A stretch of DNA of 64,000 bases from Janthinobacterium lividum (GTDB taxonomy: Bacteria > Pseudomonadota > Gammaproteobacteria > Burkholderiales > Burkholderiaceae_D). The notes beneath the pieces were generated by a model, which did no database searches, was not told where the DNA came from, and worked only from the letters and a program-made list of their open reading frames with translations. Both the position numbers and the translations under genes were made by a program. The stretch covers positions 124,001 to 188,000 of the forward strand of contig NZ_JAAOLY010000010.1 of the NCBI RefSeq assembly GCF_011601275.1. Reading direction: 5' to 3'. This document shows, one piece after another, positions 51,199 to 60,612 of this stretch; the stretch's first letter is position 1; the number at the start of each line of letters is the position of its first letter.

Positions 51199-52500
51199 GT
51201 GGCTACCCTAGATGGCACTAAGAACAACAGTAGTAACAAGGCAGTCGAACCCGGCAAGCGGCGCAAGCAGGCGTCCGTGCTGATCAGCAGCACCTTCGCC
51301 TTCACCATCTGCTTCGCGGTATGGATGATGTTTGCCGTACTGGGCATCCCCATCAAGACCAGCCTGGGCTTGACTGAAACACAATTCGGCCTGCTGGCCG
51401 CCATGCCCGTGCTGACGGGCTCTCTCGTGCGCGTGCCCTTGGGCATCTGGACGGACAAATACGGCGGACGCCGCGTCTTCTTCTGGCTGATGCTGGCCAG
51501 CGTGCTGCCGATCTACCTGATCTCCTACGCCACCGCCTACTGGCACTTCCTCGTGCTGGGCATGTTCGTGGGCCTGGCGGGCGGCTCGTTTTCGGTCGGC
51601 ACGCCCTACGTGGCGCGCTGGTATGAAAAGGAGCGCCGCGGCCTGGCGATGGGTATCTTCGGCGCCGGCAATTCCGGTTCCGCGCTGACCAAGTTCGTCG
51701 CGCCCGGCATCGTCGCCGCCTTCGGCTGGCAGATGCTGCCCAAGGTGTATGCGGTAGCCATGCTGGCCACGGCCATCATCTTCTGGCTGTTTTCGTACAC
51801 GGACAAATCGCATCTGGCGCCATCGGGCGAAAGCTTCAGCGCACAGATGAAGGTGCTGAAGGACCCGCGCGTGTGGCGCTACTGCCAGTACTACTCGGTG
51901 GTGTTTGGCGGCTACGTGGCGCTGGCGCTGTGGATGACGAAGTACTACGTGGCCGAATATGGCTTCGACCTGAAGCACGCGGCGCTGCTGGCCGCCTGCT
52001 TCTCGCTGCCGGGCGGCGTGCTGCGCGCCATGGGCGGCTGGATCTCCGACAAATACGGTGCGGCGAAAGTCACCTGGGCCGTGATGTGGGTGTGCTGGGT
52101 GTGCTTCTTCCTGCTGTCGTATCCGCAAACACAGATGGTCGTGGAAACCGTCACCGGTCCGCTGGCCTTCCATATCGGCCTGTCGCCGCTGTGGTTCACC
52201 GTGCTGCTGTTCATCGTCGGTATCGCCATGGCCGTGGGCAAGGCGTCCGTCTTCAAGTTCATCGGAGATGACTTTTCCGACAACATCGGCGCCGTTTCGG
52301 GCGTGGTCGGCCTGGCCGGCGGCCTCGGTGGCTTCATCCTGCCCGTGATGTTCGGCGCCCTGGTGGACTTCACGGGCGTGCGTTCGAGCTCCTTCATGCT
52401 CCTGTACGGCACCGTCTGCGTCTCCCTCGTCTGGATGTATTTCTCGTTCAAGCCGCTGCGCGCGGCACCTACCAATCAACCTGCAGGAGCAAAAGCATGA
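51199..52500 (+). CDS. narK: Nitrate/nitrite transporter NarK (type I-like)
   Basis: A 433-residue MFS transporter with 12 hydrophobic segments. Nitrate-signature sequences include FAVLGIPIKTSLGLTETQFG, GIWTDKYGGRRVF, GLAGGSFSVGTPYVARWYEK, GAGNSGSALTKFVAPGIV and VSGVVGLAGGLGGFILPVMF. The Arg in the TM2 region (LVRVPLG) is the conserved substrate-binding residue. This type works as a nitrate/proton symporter. The start is a GTG at 51199 with GGAGA 7 bases upstream; an ATG at 51186 is out of frame. It overlaps the second transporter gene by 4 nt. Confidence 0.9.
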   Translation: MATLDGTKNNSSNKAVEPGKRRKQASVLISSTFAFTICFAVWMMFAVLGIPIKTSLGLTETQFGLLAAMPVLTGSLVRVPLGIWTDKYGGRRVFFWLMLASVLPIYLISYATAYWHFLVLGMFVGLAGGSFSVGTPYVARWYEKERRGLAMGIFGAGNSGSALTKFVAPGIVAAFGWQMLPKVYAVAMLATAIIFWLFSYTDKSHLAPSGESFSAQMKVLKDPRVWRYCQYYSVVFGGYVALALWMTKYYVAEYGFDLKHAALLAACFSLPGGVLRAMGGWISDKYGAAKVTWAVMWVCWVCFFLLSYPQTQMVVETVTGPLAFHIGLSPLWFTVLLFIVGIAMAVGKASVFKFIGDDFSDNIGAVSGVVGLAGGLGGFILPVMFGALVDFTGVRSSSFMLLYGTVCVSLVWMYFSFKPLRAAPTNQPAGAKA

Positions 52501-53894
52501 GCCGCTACATGATCAATACGTGGGAGCCGGAAACCCCGAGCTTCTGGCAAAACACGGGCAAGGCCACGGCCGCGCGCAATCTGTGGATATCCATTCCCGC
52601 GCTGCTGCTGGCGTTCGCCGTGTGGATGGTGTGGAGCGTGGTGGTGGTCAACCTGCCCAACATCGGTTTTACCTACAGTAACAACCAGCTGTTCTGGCTG
52701 ACGGCCTTGCCGGGCCTGTCCGGCGCCACCTTGCGCATCTTTTATTCGTTCATGGTGCCGATCTTCGGCGGGCGCCGCTGGACGGCCATTTCCACGGGTT
52801 CCCTGCTGATTCCCGCCATCGGCATCGGCCTGGCCGTGCAGGATGTGAACACCGGTTATCCGACCATGCTGATCCTGGCCTTGCTGTGCGGCTTCGGCGG
52901 CGGCAATTTCGCCTCGTCGATGGCCAACATCAGCTTTTTCTACCCGAAGGCCAGCAAGGGTTTCGCGCTGGGCATGAATGCGGGCCTGGGCAACCTGGGC
53001 GTGTCGGTGGTGCAGTTCGTCGTGCCGCTGGTAATCACGTTTGCCGTTTTCGGCGCTTGGGGCGGCGATTCGCTCACCTGGGTGAAAAATGGCGTGAGCA
53101 AGGAGATGTGGCTGCAAAACGCGGGCTTCATCTGGGTGCCGTTCATCGCGCTGTCGACCTTGCTGGCCTGGTTCGGCATGAATGACCTGGCTTCGGCCAA
53201 GGCCTCGTTTTCCGAGCAGGCCGTGATCTTCAAGCGCAAGCATAACTGGCTCATGTGCTGGCTGTACACGGGCACTTTCGGCTCCTTCATCGGCTATTCT
53301 GCCGCGTTTCCACTGCTGATCAAGATCCAGTTCCCCGACGTCAATCCGCTCGATTACGCCTTCCTGGGACCATTGGTCGGCGCGCTGGCGCGCGTGGCCG
53401 GCGGCGTGATTTCCGATAAATTGGGCGGCGCCCGCGTTACCCTGTGGTCCTTCCTGCTGATGATCGGTGCCGTGCTGGGCGTGCTGTACTTCATGCCGCA
53501 AGCGGGCGAAGGTGTGCACACTGCGGGAAGCTTCAGCGGCTTCTTCTGGATGTTCATGCTGCTGTTCGCCGGCACGGGCATCGGCAACGCGTCGACCTTC
53601 CGCATGATTCCCGTGATCTTTTTGACGGAACACCAGCGCGCGGCCGCCGGCAAGGGCAAGGCGGTACAGGAGCAAGCCATCGTCGACGCCAACAAGGAAG
53701 GCGCTGCCGTCCTGGGCTTCACGTCGGCCGTGGCGGCCTACGGCGCCTTCTTCATCCCGAAAAGCTATGGCACTTCGATTGCGCTGACGGGCAGCCCCGA
53801 CGCGGCCCTGTGGTGCTTCATCGGCTTTTACGTCAGCTGCATCGCGATCACCTGGTGGTGCTATGCGCGCAAGAATGCGCCGATGCCTTGCTAG
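52497..53894 (+). CDS. narK: Nitrate/nitrite antiporter NarK (type II-like)
   Basis: A 465-residue MFS transporter whose ATG overlaps the first narK stop (ATGA). It has FAVWMVWSVVVVNLPNIGF, GLSGATLRIFYSFMVPIFGG with the conserved Arg, GGGNFASSMANISFFYPKA, GMNAGLGNLGVSVVQFVVP and FGSFIGYSAAFPLLIKIQFP. These are the nitrate-signature features of the nitrate/nitrite antiporter branch. The type I plus type II pair gives nitrate entry independent of, then coupled to, nitrite export, as in other NarK1-NarK2 tandems. Confidence 0.92.
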   Translation: MSRYMINTWEPETPSFWQNTGKATAARNLWISIPALLLAFAVWMVWSVVVVNLPNIGFTYSNNQLFWLTALPGLSGATLRIFYSFMVPIFGGRRWTAISTGSLLIPAIGIGLAVQDVNTGYPTMLILALLCGFGGGNFASSMANISFFYPKASKGFALGMNAGLGNLGVSVVQFVVPLVITFAVFGAWGGDSLTWVKNGVSKEMWLQNAGFIWVPFIALSTLLAWFGMNDLASAKASFSEQAVIFKRKHNWLMCWLYTGTFGSFIGYSAAFPLLIKIQFPDVNPLDYAFLGPLVGALARVAGGVISDKLGGARVTLWSFLLMIGAVLGVLYFMPQAGEGVHTAGSFSGFFWMFMLLFAGTGIGNASTFRMIPVIFLTEHQRAAAGKGKAVQEQAIVDANKEGAAVLGFTSAVAAYGAFFIPKSYGTSIALTGSPDAALWCFIGFYVSCIAITWWCYARKNAPMPC

Positions 53895-53955
53895 TTAGCG
53901 TCAGAACGCCGGGCGAGTCCTGCTTGCCCGGTGTCGAACACAGTAAGAGGTAGTC

Positions 53956-54648
53956 ATGGAAGAACTGGAAAAATTCGTCAACGGCTTCAGCCTGTTTCAG
54001 CAGCAGTACTTCAGCGAGCCGCAAACCCTGTACGACAGCCTGCGCGACGGGCAGCGGCCCTCGACCTTGCTGATCGGCTGCTGCGATTCACGGGTCGATC
54101 CCATGCTGCTGACGGGCAGCGACCCGGGCGACATGTTCGTCGTGCGCAATATCGCCAACCTGGTGCCGCCGTGCACGCCCGATGCGCCGCCCGGCGTCAG
54201 CTCGGCCATCGAGTTCGCCGTCTGCAAGCTCGAAGTGGCCAGGGTCATCGTGCTCGGACATGCGCGCTGCGGCGGCATCCGCGCGCTGCTGGAACCGCAG
54301 CCGCGCGCGGAGGGTCAGGAAACGGACTTCGTGGGCCAGTGGATGCGCATCGCCGAACCGGTGGCGCAGCGCGTGCGGCGCGAACTGGCGCACCGCTCGT
54401 CGGCGGAACAGCACCACGCGTGCGAGCTGGCCAGCATATTGCAGTCGCTGGACAACCTGCTCACTTACCCGTGGCTCAAGCGCCGGGTGGAGCAGGGGGC
54501 GTTGAAACTGCATGGATGGTATTTCGACATCGACAGCGGGGCGCTGATGGCGTATTCCGCGCGCCAGCAGCAGTTTTTGCCGCTGGTCTGTCCAATAGAA
54601 AGGGCGCGTCATTTGCATGAGCGCCCTTGGCCGGATGCAGGCAAGTAG
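53956..54648 (+). CDS. Beta-class carbonic anhydrase
   Basis: A 230-residue cytoplasmic zinc enzyme that interconverts CO2 and bicarbonate. Zinc ligands are Cys42 and Asp44 in CCDSRVDP and His102 and Cys105 in GHARCGGIRALL. VVRNIANLVPP and VSSAIEFAVCKLEVARVIVL are standard for the class. GAGGTA lies 8 bases before the ATG. It sits between the nitrate transporters and narG, 61 bases after narK2, so it may be expressed with nitrate respiration. A hairpin (AAGGGCGC/GCGCCCTT) falls inside its last codons. Confidence 0.92.
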   Translation: MEELEKFVNGFSLFQQQYFSEPQTLYDSLRDGQRPSTLLIGCCDSRVDPMLLTGSDPGDMFVVRNIANLVPPCTPDAPPGVSSAIEFAVCKLEVARVIVLGHARCGGIRALLEPQPRAEGQETDFVGQWMRIAEPVAQRVRRELAHRSSAEQHHACELASILQSLDNLLTYPWLKRRVEQGALKLHGWYFDIDSGALMAYSARQQQFLPLVCPIERARHLHERPWPDAGK

Positions 54649-54649
54649 C

Positions 54650-54728
54650 TTGGATTAGCGTAGCGTAATCCAACAAGGCGCCGTCAACAATGTGTCGGAT
54701 TACGCGTGGCGCCGCCCCGCTAATCCGA
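54650..54728. repeat. REP-like intergenic palindromic element
   Basis: Two related imperfect palindromes lie in tandem: TTGGATTA (54650-54657) with TAATCCAA (54666-54673), and TCGGATTA (54695-54702) with TAATCCGA (54721-54728). The GGATTA/TAATCC plus CGTAGG style is that of dispersed extragenic palindromes common in Betaproteobacteria. It fills the space between two convergent genes. Confidence 0.6.
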
Positions 54729-54739
54729 CCTACGTTACT

Positions 54740-55111
54740 TCAACTGAACCGCAATAAATCCCCGCTGCGGTCAAACGCCAGCAGGCTGTCGATGCGGCCT
54801 TGCTCGATGGCCGTCACCATGGCGCGCAGGGGCGCCTCGCATTCCTGTGCCGCGGGTGGTTGGCCCTCGCGACCCGCCAGTCCCGCCACGAAGACCACGT
54901 CCCAGTGCGTCTGCATCTGTTTCGACTCCTCCTTCAACGTCTCGAAGCTGTCCAGTTCCTCGGGCAGCTTGTCGGCGCACATCACGGGCGTAAGCGACTT
55001 GCCCTGGCCGCCGGGCTGGGCCTGCGCCTGGGTAAAGGTGAACAGCAGGCGTTGCGGCTGCTCCTGGTTGCGGGCGCTGCGCAGCAGGCTGGCGTAATCG
55101 GTAATGCTCAT
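54740..55111 (-). CDS. Small conserved protein, often labelled 'ribonucleotide reductase subunit alpha'
   Basis: A 123-residue soluble protein. The pattern YASLLRSARNQEQPQRLLFTF, split as YASLLRSARNQEQ and PQRLLFTF, then LTPVMCADKLPEELDSFETL, WDVVFVAGLAGREG, and the C-terminal LLAFDRSGDLLRFS is a conserved small family. Databases often give it a ribonucleotide reductase name that its 123 residues cannot support. AGGAG lies 7 bases before the ATG at 55111. It is on the opposite strand inside the nitrate cluster, divergent from narG across 241 bases. Function unknown. Confidence 0.75.
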   Translation of the reverse strand: MSITDYASLLRSARNQEQPQRLLFTFTQAQAQPGGQGKSLTPVMCADKLPEELDSFETLKEESKQMQTHWDVVFVAGLAGREGQPPAAQECEAPLRAMVTAIEQGRIDSLLAFDRSGDLLRFS

Positions 55112-55352
55112 TTTTTTCTCCTGATTGAACGATGGCGACAGGTATACCGCAGCTCCGCCTTGCCGCCCATAGGCAATAGTGACTATCCGGGTGACTACGC
55201 GCCTATGCATTCCTGGTGCCGGAAACCGACTTCTTGCCAATACCGCCGGGCGCGGCGCGTCGATAGACTGTTTGTATCGACGCTTGAGCCATCCTGCTTG
55301 CAGCGTTTTTTAAGACCTGGCGCCGCTGTCGGCGGCGCAATGTGGAGGTAGC

Positions 55353-58300
55353 ATGAGTCACTTTCTGGACCGCCTGAAATTTTTTAGCAAGCCCGCCGAG
55401 CCGTTTTCAAACGGCCATGGCACCGTGGTCGATGAAGACCGTACCTGGGAGAACGCCTACCGCCAGCGCTGGCAGCACGACAAGATCGTGCGCTCCACGC
55501 ATGGCGTGAACTGTACCGGCTCGTGCAGCTGGAAGGTGTATGTCAAGAATGGCCTGATCACCTGGGAAACCCAGCAAACCGATTACCCGCGCACGCGGCC
55601 CGACCTGCCCAACCACGAGCCGCGCGGCTGCCCGCGCGGCGCCAGCTATTCCTGGTACGTGTATTCGGCGCAGCGCGTGAAATACCCGATGGTGCGCGGC
55701 CGCCTGATGGAAATGTGGCGCGAAGCGCGCAAGACCATGGACCCCGTCACGGCCTGGGACTGGATCAGCCAGGACCCCGTGCGCTCGCAGCAGTACAAAT
55801 CCATCCGCGGCCTGGGCGGCTTCGTGCGCGCCACGTGGGAAGAATCGAATGAAATCATCGCCGCCGCGAATGCGCTGACGATCAAGAAATACGGCCCGGA
55901 CCGCATCGTCGGCTTCTCGCCGATTCCCGCCATGTCCATGGTCAGCTATGCCTCCGGCACGCGCTACCTGTCGCTGATCGGCGGCGTGGCCCTGAGCTTC
56001 TACGACTGGTACTGCGACTTGCCGCCAGCCAGCCCGCAAGTGTGGGGCGAACAGACGGACGTGCCGGAATCGGCCGACTGGTACAACTCGACCTATCTGA
56101 TGGTGTGGGGCTCGAACGTGCCGATGACGCGCACGCCGGACGCCCACTTCTACACGGAAGTGCGCTACAAGGGCACGAAAACCGTGGCCATCTCGCCCGA
56201 CTACGGCGAAATGGTGAAGTTCGGCGACATCTGGCTGGCGCCGAAGCAGGGCACGGACGCCGCGCTGGCGCTGGCCATGGGCCACGTCATCCTCAAGGAA
56301 TTCCACTCGGAAGGCCAGAGCGCCTACTTCCGCGACTATGCGCGCCAGTACACGGACTTCCCCATGCTGGTCCTGCTCAAGGAGCATAACGGCACCCTCG
56401 TGCCCGACTACTTCCTGCGCGCCTCGCACCTGGACAATAACCTCGACGAAACCAACAATCCGGAATGGAAGACCCTCGTCATCGATGAAACGACGGGTGC
56501 GATCACGGCGCCGGCCGGCTCCATCGGCTTCCGCTGGGGTGAGTCGGGCAAGTGGAACCTGGAACAGAAGGCAGGCGGCAGCGGCGCGCCCATCGTGCCG
56601 ATGCTTTCCATGATCAACGACAGCGACGCCGTCACGGAAGTGGGCTTCGCCTATTTCGGCGGCAAGGACGCGTCCGACATGTTGCTGCGCAAGGTGCCGG
56701 TGAAAACCATCCGCCTGGCCGACGGCACGACGGGCCTCGTCACCACGGTGTTCGACCTGACCCTGGCCAACTACGGCATCGACCGTGGCCTCGGTGGCGA
56801 GAACGTGGCCGAGAGCTATGACGACGACGTGCCGTACACCCCCGCGTGGCAAGAGAAGCACACTGGCGTGAAACGCGCCGACGTCATCACCGTGGCGCGC
56901 CAGTTCGCGGAAAACGCGGACCAGACGCGCGGCAAGAGCATGGTCATCGTGGGCGCCGGCCTGAATCACTGGTACCACATGGACATGACCTACCGCGGCA
57001 TCATCAACATGCTGATGATGTGCGGCTGTATCGGCCAGTCGGGCGGCGGCTGGGCCCATTACGTGGGCCAGGAAAAACTGCGTCCGCAAACGGGCTGGAC
57101 GCCTTTGGCCTTCGCCCAGGACTGGGTACGTCCGATGCGCCAGATGAACGGCACTTCGTTCTTCTATGCCCACACGAGCCAGTGGCGCCATGAAAAGCTG
57201 GAAACGGGCGACATCGCTTCGCCATCGGCGGCCGGCGGCACGGGCGACCTGACCCTGCTCGACTACAACGCCAAGGCCGAGCGCATGGGCTGGCTGCCAT
57301 CGGCGCCGCAGCTGCAAACCAATCCGCTGGAAGTGGCCAAGGCCGCTGCCGCCGCGGGCCAGAAGCCGGCCGCATATGCGCTCGACCAGATCAAGGCGGG
57401 CCAGCTGCAGTTTTCGTGCGACGACCCGGACAACCCGGCCAACTTCCCGCGCAATATGTTCGTGTGGCGCTCGAATATCCTCGGCAGCTCGGGCAAGGGC
57501 CACGAGTACTTCCTGAAATACCTGCTCGGCACGCAGAATGGTTTACTCAGCGATGAAGAAGACTGCCTCACGCCGAAACAGGTGAAAGTGCGCCCGGCCG
57601 CCGAAGGCAAGCTCGATCTGCTGGTGGTGCTGGACTTCCGCATGTCGACCACGTGTTTGTATGGCGATGTAGTGCTGCCGACGGCCACCTGGTATGAAAA
57701 AGACGATCTGAACACGTCGGACATGCATCCGTTCATCCATCCGCTGTCGGAAGCCGTGCAGCCGCTGTGGCAATCGAAGTCGGACTGGGAAATCTACAAG
57801 GGCATCGCCGAGAAATTCTCGGAAATCGGCGGCGAGCTGCTGGGTACCCAGCAAGACATCATCCTCACGCCGCTGATGCATGACACGCCCGGTGAACTGG
57901 GCCAGCCTTTCGATCCCAAGGATTGGCGCGCCGGCGAATGCGAAGCGATTCCCGGCAAGACCATGCCGAACATGACGGTGGTAGAGCGCAATTACCGCGA
58001 CGTCTACAAGAAGTTCACCTCGATCGGCCCGCTGCTGGAAACCATCGGCAACGGCGGCAAGGGTATTTCCTGGAAAACCGGGCATGAAGTAGACGTCCTG
58101 CGCGGCATCAACCGCACGGTGCTGGACGAAGGCGTGTCCAAGGGCCAGCCGCGGTTGGACACGGCCATCGATGCGGCCGAGATGATTTTGTCGCTGGCGC
58201 CGGAAACGAATGGCCACGTGGCCGTGAAAGCCTGGGCCGCGCTGACGTCCATCACGGGAAGGGACCACACGCACCTGGCGCTGCCGCGCGAGCATGACAG

Positions 58301-59051
58301 CATCCGCTTCCGCGACGTGCAGGCGCAGCCGCGCAAGATCATTTCCTCGCCCACCTGGTCGGGCCTGGAAAGCGAAGAAGTCAGCTACACGGCCGGCTAT
58401 ACCAACGTGCATGAACTGATCCCTTGGCGCACCCTGACCGGCCGCCAGCAGTTCTACCAGGATCACCGATGGATGCGCGATTTCGGCGAGGGACTGTGCG
58501 TCTACAAACCGGCCATCAACACGAAGACGACGGAAGCGCTGCTGGGCACCAAGCCGAACGGCAACAAGGAACTGGCGCTGAACTTTTTGACGCCGCACCA
58601 GAAGTGGGGCATCCACTCCACGTATTCGGACAACCTGCGCATGCTGACATTGTCGCGCGGCGGACCGCACGTGTGGCTGTCGGAGACGGACGCGCAAGCT
58701 GCCGGCATCGTCGACAACGACTGGATCGAAGTCTTCAACGTCAATGGCAGCCTGACGGCGCGCGCCATCGTCAGCCAGCGCATCCCGGCCGGCATGACGA
58801 TGATGTACCACGCCCAGGAAAAGATTATCAACGTGCCCGGCGCGGAGATGACGGGCAAGCGGGGCGGCATCCATAACTCGGTGACGCGGGCCGTGCCCAA
58901 GCCGACGCACATGATCGGCGGCTACGCCCAGCTGGCGTACGGCTTCAATTACTACGGCACGGTGGGCTCCAACCGCGATGAATTCGTATTGGTGCGCAAG
59001 ATGAACAAGGTCGACTGGCTCGAAGGCCCGTTGCAGGAACAAGGAGCATAG
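55353..59051 (+). CDS. narG: Respiratory nitrate reductase alpha subunit NarG
   Basis: The 1232-residue catalytic subunit reduces nitrate to nitrite at a bis-MGD molybdenum site on the cytoplasmic side of the membrane. The FS0 cluster ligands are His50, Cys54, Cys58 and Cys93 (STHGVNCTGSCSWKVY, PRGCPRGAS). The YDWYCDLPPASP segment and ESADWYNSTYLMVWGSN form the Mo active-site region. Full length for the family. GGAGG is 6 bases before the ATG. narH starts 1 base after the stop. The 241-base upstream region should hold its promoter, but I find no convincing FNR box there. Confidence 0.97.
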   Translation: MSHFLDRLKFFSKPAEPFSNGHGTVVDEDRTWENAYRQRWQHDKIVRSTHGVNCTGSCSWKVYVKNGLITWETQQTDYPRTRPDLPNHEPRGCPRGASYSWYVYSAQRVKYPMVRGRLMEMWREARKTMDPVTAWDWISQDPVRSQQYKSIRGLGGFVRATWEESNEIIAAANALTIKKYGPDRIVGFSPIPAMSMVSYASGTRYLSLIGGVALSFYDWYCDLPPASPQVWGEQTDVPESADWYNSTYLMVWGSNVPMTRTPDAHFYTEVRYKGTKTVAISPDYGEMVKFGDIWLAPKQGTDAALALAMGHVILKEFHSEGQSAYFRDYARQYTDFPMLVLLKEHNGTLVPDYFLRASHLDNNLDETNNPEWKTLVIDETTGAITAPAGSIGFRWGESGKWNLEQKAGGSGAPIVPMLSMINDSDAVTEVGFAYFGGKDASDMLLRKVPVKTIRLADGTTGLVTTVFDLTLANYGIDRGLGGENVAESYDDDVPYTPAWQEKHTGVKRADVITVARQFAENADQTRGKSMVIVGAGLNHWYHMDMTYRGIINMLMMCGCIGQSGGGWAHYVGQEKLRPQTGWTPLAFAQDWVRPMRQMNGTSFFYAHTSQWRHEKLETGDIASPSAAGGTGDLTLLDYNAKAERMGWLPSAPQLQTNPLEVAKAAAAAGQKPAAYALDQIKAGQLQFSCDDPDNPANFPRNMFVWRSNILGSSGKGHEYFLKYLLGTQNGLLSDEEDCLTPKQVKVRPAAEGKLDLLVVLDFRMSTTCLYGDVVLPTATWYEKDDLNTSDMHPFIHPLSEAVQPLWQSKSDWEIYKGIAEKFSEIGGELLGTQQDIILTPLMHDTPGELGQPFDPKDWRAGECEAIPGKTMPNMTVVERNYRDVYKKFTSIGPLLETIGNGGKGISWKTGHEVDVLRGINRTVLDEGVSKGQPRLDTAIDAAEMILSLAPETNGHVAVKAWAALTSITGRDHTHLALPREHDSIRFRDVQAQPRKIISSPTWSGLESEEVSYTAGYTNVHELIPWRTLTGRQQFYQDHRWMRDFGEGLCVYKPAINTKTTEALLGTKPNGNKELALNFLTPHQKWGIHSTYSDNLRMLTLSRGGPHVWLSETDAQAAGIVDNDWIEVFNVNGSLTARAIVSQRIPAGMTMMYHAQEKIINVPGAEMTGKRGGIHNSVTRAVPKPTHMIGGYAQLAYGFNYYGTVGSNRDEFVLVRKMNKVDWLEGPLQEQGA

Positions 59052-59052
59052 T

Positions 59053-60603
59053 ATGAAAATCAGAGCGCAAATCGGCATGGTGCTGAACCTGGACAAGTGC
59101 ATCGGCTGCCACACCTGTTCCGTCACCTGCAAGAACGTATGGACCAGCCGCGACGGCGTCGAGTACGCATGGTTCAACAACGTGGAAACCAAGCCCGGCA
59201 TCGGCTATCCGAAGCAGTGGGAAAACCAGGACAAGTGGAACGGCGGCTGGCGCCGCACGGATGCAGGCAAGATCGAGCCGCGCCAGGGCAGCCGTTTGAA
59301 GATCCTCGCGAATATCTTCGCCAACCCGAACCTGCCCGCCATCGACGAGTACTACGAGCCGTTCACCTATGACTACGAGCACCTGCAAAGCGCGCCGCTG
59401 TCGCAGACGCCGCCGACGGCCCGTCCGATCTCCGTGCTGACGGGGAAAAAGATGGAAAAAATCGAGTGGGGTCCGAACTGGGAAGATGACCTGGGCGGCG
59501 AGTTTGCCCAGCGCAGCAAGGATAAGCTGTTCGACAACATGCAGAAGGAGATGTACGGCACGTTCGAAAACACCTTCATGATGTATCTGCCGCGCCTGTG
59601 CGAGCATTGCCTCAATCCGACGTGCGTGGCGTCCTGCCCATCGGGCTCCGTGTACAAGCGCGAAGACGACGGCATCGTGCTGATCGACCAGGACAAGTGC
59701 CGCGGCTGGCGCATGTGCATCTCCGGTTGCCCGTACAAGAAGATCTACTACAACTGGTCGTCCGGCAAGGCGGAGAAGTGCACGTTCTGCTTCCCCCGCA
59801 TCGAAGCGGGCCAGCCTACCGTGTGCTCGGAAACGTGCGTGGGCCGTATCCGCTACCTGGGCGTGCTGCTGTACGACGCCGACAAGATCGAGGCTGCCGC
59901 CTCCGTGCCGCAAGAGCAGGACCTGTACCAGGCGCAGCTCGACCTGTTCCTCGACCCGCACGACCCGGCCATCATTGCCGAGGCGCGCCGCCAGGGCATC
60001 CCCGACCTTTGGCTGGAAGCGGCCGTCAAGTCGCCCGTCTACAAGATGGCCGTCGAGTGGAAAGTGGCGTTCCCGCTGCATCCCGAATACCGCACCTTGC
60101 CGATGGTGTGGTACGTGCCGCCTTTGTCGCCGATCCAGGCGGCTGCGGAATCGGGCAAGCTGGGCGTGAACGGCATGCTGCCAGACACCCAAAGCCTGCG
60201 CATTCCCGTGCAGTACCTGGCCAATCTGCTGACGGCCGGCGACCAGCCGCCCATCGTCTCGGCGTTGGACCGCATGCTGGCCATGCGTGCCTACATGCGC
60301 AGCAAGACGGTGGAAAAGGTGGAAAACCTCACGGTCCTGAAACAGGTGGGCTTGAGCAAGGCGCAGGTGGAGGACATGTACCACATCATGGCCATCGCCA
60401 ATTACGAAGACCGCTTCGTCATCCCCAGCAGCCACAAGGAAATGGCCGAGGACAGCTTCAACGAGAAGGGTTCGTGCGGCTTCAGCTTCGGCAACGGCTG
60501 CTCGGACGGCACCAGCGAACCGACCTTGTTCGGCAAGAAAAAACACGGTTCGGCCATCTTCATGCAGATGCCGAAGTCGCGCAAAACGGCGCCAGGCGCT
60601 TAA
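59053..60603 (+). CDS. narH: Respiratory nitrate reductase beta subunit NarH
   Basis: The 516-residue iron-sulfur electron-transfer subunit. The first cluster ligands are Cys16, Cys19, Cys22 and Cys26 (DKCIGCHTCSVTCKNVW). Later come LCEHCLNPTCVASCPSGSVY and DKCRGWRMCISGCPYKK, where Trp replaces a Cys and marks the [3Fe-4S] centre, and then AEKCTFCFPRIE with SETCVGRIRYLG. It relays electrons from NarI haems to NarG. It is coupled to narG and narJ at short spacing. Confidence 0.97.
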   Translation: MKIRAQIGMVLNLDKCIGCHTCSVTCKNVWTSRDGVEYAWFNNVETKPGIGYPKQWENQDKWNGGWRRTDAGKIEPRQGSRLKILANIFANPNLPAIDEYYEPFTYDYEHLQSAPLSQTPPTARPISVLTGKKMEKIEWGPNWEDDLGGEFAQRSKDKLFDNMQKEMYGTFENTFMMYLPRLCEHCLNPTCVASCPSGSVYKREDDGIVLIDQDKCRGWRMCISGCPYKKIYYNWSSGKAEKCTFCFPRIEAGQPTVCSETCVGRIRYLGVLLYDADKIEAAASVPQEQDLYQAQLDLFLDPHDPAIIAEARRQGIPDLWLEAAVKSPVYKMAVEWKVAFPLHPEYRTLPMVWYVPPLSPIQAAAESGKLGVNGMLPDTQSLRIPVQYLANLLTAGDQPPIVSALDRMLAMRAYMRSKTVEKVENLTVLKQVGLSKAQVEDMYHIMAIANYEDRFVIPSSHKEMAEDSFNEKGSCGFSFGNGCSDGTSEPTLFGKKKHGSAIFMQMPKSRKTAPGA

Positions 60604-60612
60604 GGATCTGAT

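Noticed and set aside
53909..53931. CCGGGC/GCCCGG hairpin between narK2 and carbonic anhydrase
   Set aside because: The stem is only 6 bases without a T run, so it is not enough for a terminator call.
54600..54628. AAGGGCGC/GCGCCCTT hairpin as terminator
   Set aside because: It lies within the carbonic anhydrase coding end and has no T run.
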